Of a stretch of 64,000 bases of DNA, positions 21,430 to 34,500 are shown in pieces. Within the stretch, counting starts at the first letter, position 1; every line of letters begins with the position of its first letter. A program made the position numbers and the translations under genes. This stretch comes from Agrypnia vestita (lineage: Eukaryota; Arthropoda; Insecta; Trichoptera; Phryganeidae). The notes under the pieces are model-generated. The model did not search any database. It saw nothing but the letters and a program-made list of their open reading frames with translations, and was not told where the DNA came from. Where the stretch lies: the NCBI GenBank assembly GCA_016648135.1, contig JADDOH010003980.1, positions 54,178-118,177 of the forward strand, written 5' to 3'.

Positions 21430-21674
21430 TCGATATGCCCTACGTAAAGTACTCTATCTGCATATCTGTTACTTTGCAGGTAGAGCTTAGATCATTTTTT
21501 TTTTTTAATTAATGAACCTTTTTATCTGAAATTCTAAACTAGTATTACATATTTTAAAGACTAATAAAGTAACGTGTTTTTTAAAATTTCAGATTAAAAA
21601 AATATGATATAAGTTCTCTCCTGAAAAATAATACATTTGCAGATAGAGTGTTTTACGTAGGGCACGTTGATATG
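21430..21674. repeat. Foldback MITE, 245 bp
   Basis: The left arm (atgccctacgtaaag, tactctatctgca) and the right arm (tgcagatagagtg, ttttacgtagggca) are inverse copies over about 35 bp. Noncoding AT-rich centre. Confidence 0.8.
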
Positions 21675-24249
21675 TTACAGAGCATAAAAATGAAGTGATT
21701 TTGAGTGAAAGATACAAATGTGTAGTGTTTACTACTCTCTGACATCAGCATGAAGATGTGGTGTACATAATGAGGAACGTATCATCATCAGTTTGTTTAG
21801 GCACAATGATATTGGGTGAACTTTAGGTAACAAAAGTGGATTTGTTGGCTTGTTCATACACACATATTTGATTTGTCTCTGATGATATTTGTAATCTTAC
21901 ATAAATCCGTTTAATAACGATATAGGTACAATTTGATCTTGACAAACCATAAGCAATAAATATAAATATATCAAATCTTATAGTTTGACAGTAACATTAG
22001 GTGCATTAAACAGAAGTGGACTAACATATATACTTGGTTTATTAATAGATAATACATTATTTGAGCTTGATTACCACGGAAAGCAGTTAAATATCAATAT
22101 ACTAGGAGTTGAATGGCATTTTACACTTATAAAACATTAACAATTACATTTTAAACAGTAGTGATCTTTGGACTTTCTCATATAGATACTAAATGGTTTG
22201 TCAGTGGCAATATTTATTATATGTACCGCATTCTTGAGTTTACTAAAAGTATATTTACTTGAGCATGACTAAAAGATAAGCAGTTAATATTAAAATACAG
22301 GATGTTATATAGTTTGACAATGATGGTAAATATACATCAAATATATATCAAAATAATTTGCCGACAGTAAAACAAAAGCACGGTTGAGTACAGTTGGCCT
22401 CTCAAAACATTACCTGACATAATTTGACAATATTTACACAGATGTAGCTCACAGTTTTCCTCCTGTAAGATATAATCTGTTCAAATTCATGTATGATACT
22501 AATATTAAAATCTATTATACTATAAAATGTTGCTGGTCACAAAATATATGATTTTTCAAAGTATTTATTGAGACGTTCTGTGGTTATTATTGTCACAAAT
22601 TTACTTGAGCAATTTAATTATGAGTTTTCCCCACTAATATGTTTATTAAGAGGTATTGACCATTATTTTGCCAGCAACTGTGTCCGAGCGACTATAAAAG
22701 CATGTGAAAAATACTGTTAATAAGTTGGCTTATATTTTTTGAGCAAGTTAGTACATACTTGATTTAACATTAAAAGCAGACATTGCTAAATGTTTTGGTT
22801 GAATAATTTTATAATCTTAAAAATAACAAATGTGAATTGTATACTATATAAAGAATTTTCAGGTAATAAATTGATTATAATAATGTATTTAATAACTTAA
22901 GACAAAAAATTTTAAAAGAAAGATCAAACATAGTTCTAAATACAAACAATATTATTTGGTTGATTTGTAAATAAGTGCCATTATCCACAAGGGGTTTTTA
23001 TCATTTCTTTTGAAATCTGGTTCTCTTTATGGCGTCGACTTACATATTTTGTAACCATGGTTACATAACAGAATTAAATTTAAGCCCCAAAATGGACAAT
23101 TTAAAAGCACATTTCAATCTTTCCTATATGGTACCAAAAAGGAAATGAACGTTCCGGTGCTGTACACTGAGTGTACGTGCAGAATTCTGACACGAATGAC
23201 AACATAAAGACACGTCTAACTCGGCCAGCGTATGCCCCGCTGCTGCAGAATGTAAACCGGTAATCCTGAACCACGCACTAAAAAAAAAATTGAGACTTTC
23301 GTGGTTGGTTCTTACACACCTTTCTTAGTCTCCTGACCTTGCCAAAAAAGATACATGCATACATATTATACAAAATAGATATTACTGAAAATTGAACGGA
23401 AAGTAAACTTTTGTCAAAAAAATTTCTCGTCAATTCCTCAAAATTATTCGAGGAGGAAATGAATAAATTACCTATCTAAGTGGGATTACGGCGAATACAT
23501 AATTAATTACATATTAATTATGTATTTACTATTGACATACATTGATTGTATGTCAATAGTAAAATGACACTTATTTACAAATCAACATTTAAATAGGTTT
23601 GCTTGTATCCATCATGATTTTTTTTTAACATTAATTTTACCCAACAAAGTGTTAAAACACAACATTGAAGTAGCAGTTTTATTAAATTTATTCTCATTTT
23701 ATGATTGGAAAGGGAAATAGATGTACAAGTCTTGCAGAATTGTCAATGTATGAATTTATCAACAGATAAGGAAAGCATTTTTTTCAGTCAAGCTTAAAGA
23801 CGACTGAATTGCCAAAAAATCATTTGACCATGTACAAAATTTTGGGAAAATTCACACATGTATAATTTTTGCCAGAAAGTTTGTGGTATTGTTTGACTGA
23901 ATATGTTGGGTAAATTAGCAACTAGATAGAGTTACTAATGCTTCTTATTACATGTTTTATAAATTAATTTAACTGTTGTAGTTATATATTAGTTACAGTT
24001 TATACATAATATATTATAATAAGACTTAAAAAGGTTCCTGGTTTAAGTATTTGTACATTAGGCAAACTCTTCAACTCCTCAACTCATAATTGATTTTCAC
24101 TTATGTTAAATTATAAAAACGATTATTAAAAATATTGTCAATAATATATATTAACAAAGATGTAAAGTTTTCAGAACCAACTCATTTTATTTTTAATTAG
24201 AAGGGTTTTCAATTAAAAAATAAAATAAATTTTAAATATAAACATACAA
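21675..24249. other. Long intergenic stretch, mostly unassigned
   Basis: No exon was supported on either strand. The only clear structure is the hairpin at 23525-23563. Confidence 0.45.
23525..23563. repeat. Perfect hairpin, 17-bp arms
   Basis: tttactattgacataca (23525-23541) and its exact inverse (23547-23563) are separated by five bases. Confidence 0.85.
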
Positions 24250-24253
24250 TTAA

Positions 24254-24801
24254 CCGGTCGTGTGCCAAACCACAGATCTGCGCTCCCTAGACAGGTATGC
24301 GAATTTAGTCTATTTTACCCGCCTTTATTTTATTTTATATATTATAAAGCTTATTCTTTGTTGTATCTCAAGTTTTTGAATGAATAAACAAGTTCTATTT
24401 GTCAAGTAACCTCATTTGCCACGTAAACCGAACAAAAAATCATTCCAAATGTTGTCTTTGAACCGCACATTAATTGTGTTATTTATCTGTTAAAAAAGTT
24501 GTTTTTTTTAATTAAAAAAAGTGTTCAAATTAAGTATTTTTATATTCTTTGAAATTTAAAAACGAAAATATTAAAATAAAATGTCTTAGTGTTATTACTT
24601 CCATGGTTTTATTCGATAAACATGTGCATACATTTCTGACAGTAAATTTTGTTATTTATTTTCATAATTAATGTACAAGTAATTATTGAAATATAAGTAG
24701 TTTTTAGCGATTATTGTTGATTTTTACATGAATATAACCATCACAAAAAAGTGTCTAAAAAACAGCAATCATGCAAAATTGCACGGCCGACACACGACCG
24801 G
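24254..24801. mobile_element. piggyBac-like MITE with 11-bp perfect ends
   Basis: TTAA (24250-24253) precedes ccggtcgtgtg and TTAA (24802-24805) follows cacacgaccgg, an exact inverted repeat. There is no coding content. The TTAA duplication and short ends indicate piggyBac. Confidence 0.8.
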
Positions 24802-25159
24802 TTAATGTAATAATTTGTTCACATCCTCAGTTTCGAAAAACCAAAGAAAACATCTTTATGTTCCTAATAATAAAAAATAAATGCAACATTTCAAGATTAT
24901 TATTTCAGTCAATCACACACTATTGTCCGCTTGTACTAGGATATTTCTCCTCATATCTGTGTATCTGTACCCCCAACAGATATGGTATAGTCTAACAGTG
25001 TGAAAGAATATTTTTTTAAAAAACAAGAACATCGTACCACTGCGTAACATATTTTCGGGATCAACAGCATACAGAATTACATATTATTTTTTAATCAACT
25101 GGAAGTATTTGTGATTCTTTTTCGACTATTTTATTCAAATGAACTGTTAAAATTTATTT

Positions 25160-25552
25160 TTAGGGAGACGGGACACGGGAAGATGAGGCCTCAGAATCTT
25201 CTAACTTGTCTTCCGGTTCTACGGTGAAGGGGAAGGGTTCAGTGATTTTCGTTTCCTCCATATCGTAAATCTTAACAATGATAGGATTAGGTTTTGATTT
25301 TTTATTTTCCTTCGTAGTATCAGCATTGAGAACAGGGTTAATTTTCATGCGGGACAGATTTGGTGAAGACTCCCTAACTTCCAACGGTTCCATGAGGTTG
25401 ACGAATTTCTTCTCTCGCGGTTTGTCATCGGGGTACTTCAGAATCTTAGGACTCTTGCGTATCGGATCAACTGTCAGAGAATGGAGAGGGAAAGTCGGAG
25501 ATTCGTTGGGGCTGAAATCTTCACTTTCTACGGATGGCGATTTGGTGGCGGC
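25160..25552 (-). CDS. Tetraspan gene exon 6 (cytoplasmic tail)
   Basis: Acceptor ctttcag; phase 0 start with AATKSPSVESEDFSPNESP. It encodes residues 232-361, a hydrophilic tail with several Ser-Pro pairs and the C-terminus EASSSRVPSP. It stops with TAA at 25162-25160. Confidence 0.85.
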   Translation of the reverse strand, partial: AATKSPSVESEDFSPNESPTFPLHSLTVDPIRKSPKILKYPDDKPREKKFVNLMEPLEVRESSPNLSRMKINPVLNADTTKENKKSKPNPIIVKIYDMEETKITEPFPFTVEPEDKLEDSEASSSRVPSP

Positions 25553-28500
25553 CTGAAAGTAAGTACACAGTTCATGATATGATTTTATTAACTAATCTTT
25601 TCAAATACGTGCACAATTTTAAAACAGCACTATATATGTGTGTATACAATAGACTCTAGATTATCCGGGGCAGTGGGGAAAAAATGACCAGGATAAAGGA
25701 AACTCCCGCAAAAAAAGGAAAATAATTACAAACACACGACTACAAATTCAAAAATAACACAGTTGTACAGCATGAAAATGTAATATTGAACACATAAAAA
25801 AGGAAAATAATCACAAATACTAAGTTAAAAGTCACAAAAGTGAATTTTAAACTCCGCACCTGCAGTGCAGATTTTTTTTTATTCAAAATAGAAATGATTA
25901 AAAAAAAATCTCTCAAAACAGGTTGAAAATACATAATATCATATGATAGTTATACACAAAAATAAGTTGTCAAAATATTATAATTTCCCATATTTTTAAA
26001 TTTTTATTTTGCAGTTTACCCTGCAATTATGGCCAGTAAGAATCTGTCAAAGGAAGCGAGACTAGCGGTACATAATGGCGTTCTAGTGGCAATCCTGATG
26101 TATGAAAGTGAAGCCTGGAATTGGCAAAAGAGGAAATGCGGTGGAAATGCGGTCACTAAGATGCTTGTTTGTAAAATCTTTGGTCGATAGAGTGAGGAAT
26201 GAACAAATTAGATGTGAATGCAATACTGGCTGTAGTGTGGTAGATAGAATAAAGAAAGGAGTGCTGAGATGGTTTGGTCATGTGGAACGTATGAACGAGG
26301 AAAGGATGGTTAAGAAAATATATGAGGCGAGTGTTGAAGGCAACAGGAATAGAGGGCGTCCGCGAAAGACCTGGCATCATCAGATACTACTAGTACTTGA
26401 GGATGACCCTGTTAAAAGCCACAACAACCGTATAACTTGTATGAGAAGATGTATGAATGTGGCCGAAGCAAAAGTGGTGTGCCACGATAGAAGAGTGTGG
26501 CATTCAATCCTCTCTGCCTATCCCTGCAGTGAAACGGCGTGATGGTTAGTTAGTTAGTTTTAGTTTACCTTAGTTAGTTAGTTATTTTTAGTTTACCTTA
26601 GTTAGTTAGTTAGTTTAAGTTTAGTTTTAGCTTTAGTTTTAGTTTAGTTTAGGAATGGTTGTTCCGAAACCAGTTGGTGTTGTCAAAAATATAGTGGTTT
26701 ATACTAAGTGAATTTATGTTTAATTTAATTCATAAAAAATTTTTTGTAACTATAATTCCACAATTTTTAATTTAAAAATGATTATTGTATTTATTTGTGT
26801 TACATACATAGTTAATACTGCTTATTTACAAATTGTTATTGAACTAAAATTTTGTATTTAAAAGCTCTTCAAGAAACTTGACATGAGCTCCTTTAACCCT
26901 AGAGGTAGCAGAAATTATTAAGATCTATGTTTTGCTTGCCTAATGCTCTACTAAGAACATGGGCGATAATTGTATATTAAAAGATTGCAATTTGGATGGA
27001 GTGTAGTTGGATCATTGATATCAATAGCGGACAAAACCAAATGTTTTTAGATTTATATAGTAAAACCCCATTAATTAAAACTCTGATAATTCGAAATTAT
27101 TCATAATACGAAATATTTAAAACCCACAAGCCCCAAAATGTTAATTTCTTAGTAGATTAACTCCGATAATGCGGAAACTCCGGTAATTCGTCATTCAATA
27201 TGTTTTTTATCCCCTTGCGCCATAAATTAATACATTTTCACATATAATTATTGTCTTTTTTTTAAATTTGAGAAAATTCAAAAAAATATTTCGATTTTTT
27301 TTCACAAGTGAGAATATGTCAATATTGAGTATATAGTAACGGAAATGTCGTGATTTTTGCATTAGCATAATAAATATGGTGTTTTCGAAATGATTCCTTG
27401 AAATATGCAAAAACACAAACATTTTTCACAAAATTAATGGCTTTTTTAATGAGTTTTACGACTTTCGGCAAATTTTACAATCGCATCGTGATTTTTTTTG
27501 CACTTTAAATTGTGATTTGAATTTTGCATAATTCGAAATGGTTTTTTTTATCCCTTGAAGAGTTCCTACTGTGTATTCCTCTGGTAGGAATAATCAATTT
27601 ATAGGTTCTGTAAAAGGAAGCTATATATAAGGTTTGTACAGACTGAATTAAAAAATAAATTGAAATCAATAATATTGTGAAAAAGACACTAAAATTTTAA
27701 AACACTCCTATTCATAAAATCTGAATTAACACTAGCTGTTCATATACGGCGTTACACGGGTTAAGGATTAAGTTTAAAATAAATTTGTGATTTGCATGGA
27801 AAATATATCAGGGGGAGGGGAAAGGGTAAAAGAATAGGGGGAAAATATCACCAATGTTAACCGCCGAGTCTTAAAGAATAATTTTGCAAATTTTGAGTCC
27901 GATTGGTCGAACGGTACAGATTTTCATGAAAAATATATCAGGGGAAGGGGTAAAAGAATAGGGGGAAATGTCACCTATGTTACCCACCGGGTCCTAAAGA
28001 ATAAGTTTCCAAATTTTGTGTCCGATCGGTCAAACGGTACAGATTTGCATCGAAAATATGTCAGGGGGTGGGGAAGGGGTAAGAGAATGGGGGGAAATGT
28101 TGCCTATGTTACCCACCGAGTCTTAAAGAATAAGTTTTCAAATTTTTAATCCAATCAGTCAAACAGTATAGATTTGCATCGAAAATATGTCAGGGGAGGG
28201 GAAGGGGTAAGAGAATAGGGGAAAAATTTTGCCTATGTTACCCGCCGAGTCCTAAAGAAAAAGTTTCTCAATTTTGAGCCCGATCGGTCAAACAGTACAG
28301 ATTTGCATCGAAAATATGTCAGGGGGAGGGGAAGGGGTAAGAGAATAGGGGGAAATGTTGCCTATGTTACCCAACGGGTCCTAAAGCATAAGTATGCAAA
28401 ATTTAAATCGAATCAGACAAATGGTCTGGATTTGTATAGAGAACAGACAGAGAGACAGACATTGAGTTTTATAGGTATAGATAGTCCACTACTGATATTA

Positions 28501-31500
28501 GCGACTCAATTATTGTAAAATGTTTTATTTAATCACTTTGCACTATTTCAGAACTATATTTTCAAAATTCCGTCAAAAATTCCGCAATATAAAATAGAGA
28601 TACATATTCGTCCAAAAATTATAATTTTTTATGAAATGCTTACATCACTTACCAAAACAGTGCAGTTTTGTGATTATACTGTCCTTCTTGCACTGCACAA
28701 AATGGTAAGACTTGCTCTAAAATGGACCTAGCTAACTAACTACACAGGCAGTATCTTAAATGAAATAAAATTCTGCAAATGCATATTTCAGTGTTTTTTT
28801 GCGAAAACGAGGATTATTATTATTCATTTACATCAGAATTTATGTGCTAGACTACAATTTATTTAGAACGATAAATAAGATAGAACCTTTGTTCTCATAT
28901 AAAAGTAAAAAACTGAACATTGTTTAAAATAATTAATAAAATGTAAGCCGCAGATATAAAATTCATTTTCGGTGTCTTAGAAACCATGTTTAGTTTTTGA
29001 ATATGTATTTATATGTGCATAGGCAGAACATATTTTTGTATAAAGCTAACATTGTGATGACAAATCTGTATCAAAATAATGAAGAAATGTTCAATACATA
29101 TTAATAAAGTTATAAATTTTTAAATTTGTAAGAATTTTTTACATTTTTTTATGATTTTTAAAACACTTTAAACAATTTTAAAATGCTTAGAATGAAGAAG
29201 GTCCAGCCTTAACTATCCGTCTAATATAAATAAATCAACTACTAGTGTTGTATGTGATTGTCAGTAAACTAATAGTGCTTAAAGCATCACTAGCAATTTG
29301 CGAAATAAGCTTTGAATAGTGGAAGAATATAAAGCAGTACCTTAAAAAAAAATGTATGATTGGATTTAGAAATATTGGCCAGCTTTCATTCTACTTGAGA
29401 CAGTTGCGGATGTACAGTCAGGGACAGTGCTACTGTGTACAGTCTACCTGGAGTAGGTTATAATTTTTGTATGAAAATAAATGGTACTAAATGAACAAAC
29501 CTAATCTCTATCAAATTTCAAATATTCTTTTGTAGACCACGGAAATCCCGGTAGACCGCACACTGTAGTACCACCGCATGGGGTGCTGTAAACCATAAAG
29601 GTAACTGATCGCTTCCGCCTTCACTTGTGAACCGAAAATGAAGGTTGCAGAGGAAGCGATAAAGTGAATTGTTTACCGGTATTTGTGAACTCCGAAATGT
29701 TCAGCGTAAAAAACACCTCACTGCCTGGAGCATCTCGAACGCTGGTCAGAACAAGAATATTTGTATTTGTACGGCAATATCTGTTCATTACGAGTGACTC
29801 CTATTGAGTAAATTGAGAATCTTACGATGTTTGAGTCGTTGCTATTTACACAAATATTGTATACAATACAGTCACGTATTCACTAGGGGACAAATTGCGC
29901 AACATTCCGCACGGCATACCGCATCAACATCTACTCATGTTTCGGGGACAATGACGCGATCATTTGACGTGTACACACCAGGACTCACATATCACTTGTC
30001 TCGGAAATTTCGCCCAGAAGGGATGATGATTAGTGCTGCGTATCTATTAATTTTAACGATTTTATCAAAACGTAACAGCAGAAAAAGCTGGTGGGTGCGA
30101 AAGTATTTACTGCAAGAAAATAATCTATGCGATCTTCGAATGTTTAACAGATCATTTGTCAATTTCATTCGAATGACAACAACTGATTTTGAGAATTTAT
30201 TACAAATGATCGGGTTTCCCATAGCCAAGCAAGACACAATATTACAGAGCGCTGTTTTATATCACATCATATATCATATGTAACTGTAGAGTATGCATCT
30301 CAGCTTGTCAACATACCACGTAATACTGACATGCGGTACGGTGTCTCAGTGTGCTCGCTCGGGTACCGTGAGCATGGCAATATTGCCGCGGTACATAGAA
30401 ATGCCGCGCTATATTGCACGCGACGTCGCAAAACAGTGCGCGACATTGCAGCGTCACGTAGACTCTATGCCGCGCGTGATGTTGAGGGACAATTTGTCCA
30501 CTAGTGAATACGTGGCTTACTACTTCAGCTTATTAATATTACACAAAGATGTATTTAAAGAAGAGCGCATAACGAAAGAACTGTACGAGGTTAATAATCT
30601 ACTCACCTTAATCATTTCCACTTGGACGTGCATCAGTTTAAAGTCTGCTATCAGGAGACATCTCAGTACGAGTAGCAGCATGGAACATATCCAGAATACA
30701 GTGTACAGCCAAGCCGAGATGACACTTCCTGTTACATATATCTCGATGGTACGGATGAGTTTGCCATCTTCAAAACTGAAATATCAAATTGAACATATTT
30801 GAGTGCACACATATCACATTTCACAAGTTGTCACCTTGGGCATACCTACCTAAAAACACCACATCAAACTGGCAATGACTGAAGTAATTAAAAAGTTTTG
30901 AAAAAAAGGATTTTGTTCTTTCAATAAACTTTTTAAACATTTGAAATATTTTTGATGTGTAATTTTCATGCAATCTGTGGCAGTGATTTCGTGAAAAAGA
31001 ACGGAAATGCGTAAAGACGTGCGTAATTTCACCAATGAGTGCGCGCGGAGCACATGCGATGGACAAAAAATTATTGTTTATAAACAAATCAATGTCCAGC
31101 ATGTGACATCACACATTACCAGCCAATGCTTCTGATTTTGTATATATGTTGCTAGGCTGGTGTCGAGCGTGTGGATGTTATAATTTTGATATATTTTGGC
31201 TTATATCTTCGAAACTATCCGATAAATACTTTTTTTTTACATTAATGTAAACAATAACTACCCTTAATGATTTACATGCTCAAATTTTATATAATTTATG
31301 TGATTATTTTTAAATATTTATTCAAAGTTTTCATAGAATATGTATGGCGGCACACTATATTAAAATAAATAAATAAATAAAAACATAAAATTGACCAAAT
31401 ACGTTTCTTAACAAAATGCGTATGTAGATATACGGTACCTACATAGTGCGGCAAAATTCAAAAATAAATAAATGCACATACATTTTCTTTACTTGTATTT

Positions 31501-34500
31501 AATTAATAAATATACAAGGTATTAGGTACCCTTAATGATTTACATTCTCGAATTTTATAAAATTTATGTAATTATTTTTAAATATTTATTCAAAGTTTTC
31601 ATAGAATATGTATGGCGACACACTACCGCCATCTATGAAAATAAAAAAAACATATAATTGACCAAATACATTTCTAAACAAAATGCGTATGTAGATACCT
31701 ACCTAATGCGGCAAAATTCAATATTAAATAAATGCACATACATTTTCTTTACTTGTATTTTAACTAATAAATATGTATATAAGTATAAGCTTTTTAAAAT
31801 TTTGTTTAAATGCTTTGCTTACATTTAAACAAATACTCAATTGATATTTTGTGAGATTTATAATTAAAAATAAAAGTATAGACAGTATTGATAAATGCTG
31901 TTCAATTGATATGTTTAATTGTGAGATGTCAAATGTTACACATCATATGCGATTTCTGTAAGGCTCGCTCGTTTTTTTAAAACAAATTAAATTATATTTT
32001 ACACAGCTCTCTCCTAATTATAATTGCACTGTATATCTATACCTATAAAACTCAATGTCTGTCTGTCTATTCTCTATAAAAATCCCCACCGTTTGTCCTA
32101 ATTGATTCAAATTTTGCATACTTATGCTTTGGGACCCGGCGGGTAATATAGGCAACATTTCTCCCCTATTCTCATACCCCTTCCCCTCCCCCTGACATAT
32201 TTTTGATGCAAATCTGTACCGCTTGACCGATCGGACTCAAAATTTGGAAACATATTTTTTATGACTCAGCGGGTAACATAGGCGACATTTCCCCCCTATC
32301 CTTTTAACCCTTCTCCTCCGCTGATATATTTTCGATGCAAATCTGTACTGTTCGACCAATCGGACTCAAAAATTGCAAAATTATTCTTAAGGTGGTTCAT
32401 ACAATTTTCAAGCTGTCAAAAGAGGCGATATGCATCGATAGATCATGCTACTTCAATACGAGATCGAGACATGAACAAACGTCATATCAGATAAACTTTG
32501 CACGAGAGTATATTTACATGTCATTGAAAGACAGAAAGGTTGCGAGGAAACGAGACAACCTTACGGAGTACCGGCGTTTAAAATATGTGGGAACGCAAGT
32601 CATGCTCACGTACTATTTGTATTAGAATTTTAAATGTTTTAAGTCTAGAATTTACAAAAGCGTATTTATATTTCTCCAATAATTTTTGTGTTGTAAAAAA
32701 ATAGTAAACAACAATTTTTCTTATATCACTGTTTTTTAATTTAAAACTTGTGTCGCATAAGCAGATTTAGATATTATTTTGACTTCCGACTGAAATGTCA
32801 AAACACCTGTGAATTTAATTCAATTCAAATATTTTTTTATCTAAAATAAACAAAAAACTACTCCAACAATATGTATTGAATTAAAAAGAAAATTAACAAC
32901 CATTTAACTATATTTTAAAAATTATGTCGTAAATTAATATCTTACTTGACTTTATAAATTACAATGACATCTTCGCGAATATACCGCCGGCCTACAAGGT
33001 CACAAAGCTCGCGTATGACAGACATTCTGACGAGCATTCAATGTGAATTAATCAGTAGAAAAGCAAAATAATATTAAATTAGTTTAAAAAAACCTTATTA
33101 TCTGCGACAAATAGATTGCTTTCGAATATATAACATGGTATTATTTTGAACTAATGTCAAATTTGGCTTAAAAACACGTTTTAAAGTGATTTTTTTATGA
33201 AAATGTGTACTGACTACAGAGGAACGTCCGCCTCCTCCGCACAGCACGCGGCATCTGATTCAAAACTGCGCTATTTCTTGACACATTTCACAATTTAGAA
33301 TTTTTATTTTAAAATAATAATTAACGTATTTTTAATAAAAAATGTAGCTTGTATGAAGACTCAAAGTACGAATATAGATACAATATATCGTTTAAAATCA
33401 TCTTTTTATATGAATAAACAATATTTTAAAAGCATCAAAATCGTAAAAATTTCTAGCATCTTTGAAACATTATAATTTTTATTAATATTGAATATTTCTT
33501 AATATCCTACGTACGGATTCTAGATAATTAAGTAAACTTTATGCGTATAAAAAAACATATTTTGCTTACATACAAATTTTCAACGAACGAATCTCCGCCC
33601 GGGAACATTAAAAACGTTTTTTTTGCCGCGGCCTGTGGATTAATGCCTATATTTTTCTTATTTATTGTAAATAATGTTCAGTTTATTACTTTTATATAAG
33701 AACAAAGGTTCTATCTAAGTTATCGACCTAAAAAAATTGCAATCTATCATATAAATTCTGATATAAATGAATAAAAAAAACCCACATTTTCGTAAAAAAC
33801 GCCGAAATATGCATTCGCAGTGAATGTACCGCCTTAAAGACTCGGCGGGAAACATATGCGACATTTCCCACCTAGTCTTTTAACCCTTGCCTTCCCATGA
33901 TATATTTTCGATACAAATCTATACCGTTCGATCGGACACAAAATTTGGAAACTTATTCTTTAGGACTCGGCAGGTAACATAGGCTATATTTCCTCCCTCC
34001 CCTTTTACATTTTCTCCTCCCCCTGATATATTTTCGATGCAAATCTATTCCATTCGAATCAAACCTTTGTTTCCCCCCACAAATTTGTTTTCAACTTAAT
34101 CCTTAACCCGTGCAACGCCGGGTACGAACAGCTAGTCTAATTATAATTATTATAATTGCACTGCACATGATTCTTTATTATACTACAATTTTAATGCAAC
34201 AGTTAAAATTGTTTTTAAATTAATAAGATATCTATATCTATAAAACTCAATGTCTGTCTGTTCTCTACACAAATCTACACCGTTTGTCCGATTCGATTCA
34301 AATTTTGCATACTAATGCATTAGAACCCAGCGGGTAACATAGGCGACATCTCCCCCTATTCTTTTATCCCTTCCCCTCCCCGTGATATATTTTCGATGCA
34401 AATCTGTACCGTTTGATCTATCGGTCTCAAAATTTGGAAACTTATTCTTTAGGACCCGGCGGGTAACACAGGCGACATTTCTTCCCTCCCTTTTTACCCC

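Noticed and set aside
29540..29720. Possible structured RNA (gatcgcttccgcc with inverse ggaagcgat)
   Set aside because: The pairing is short and no box motifs or known RNA family features are visible.
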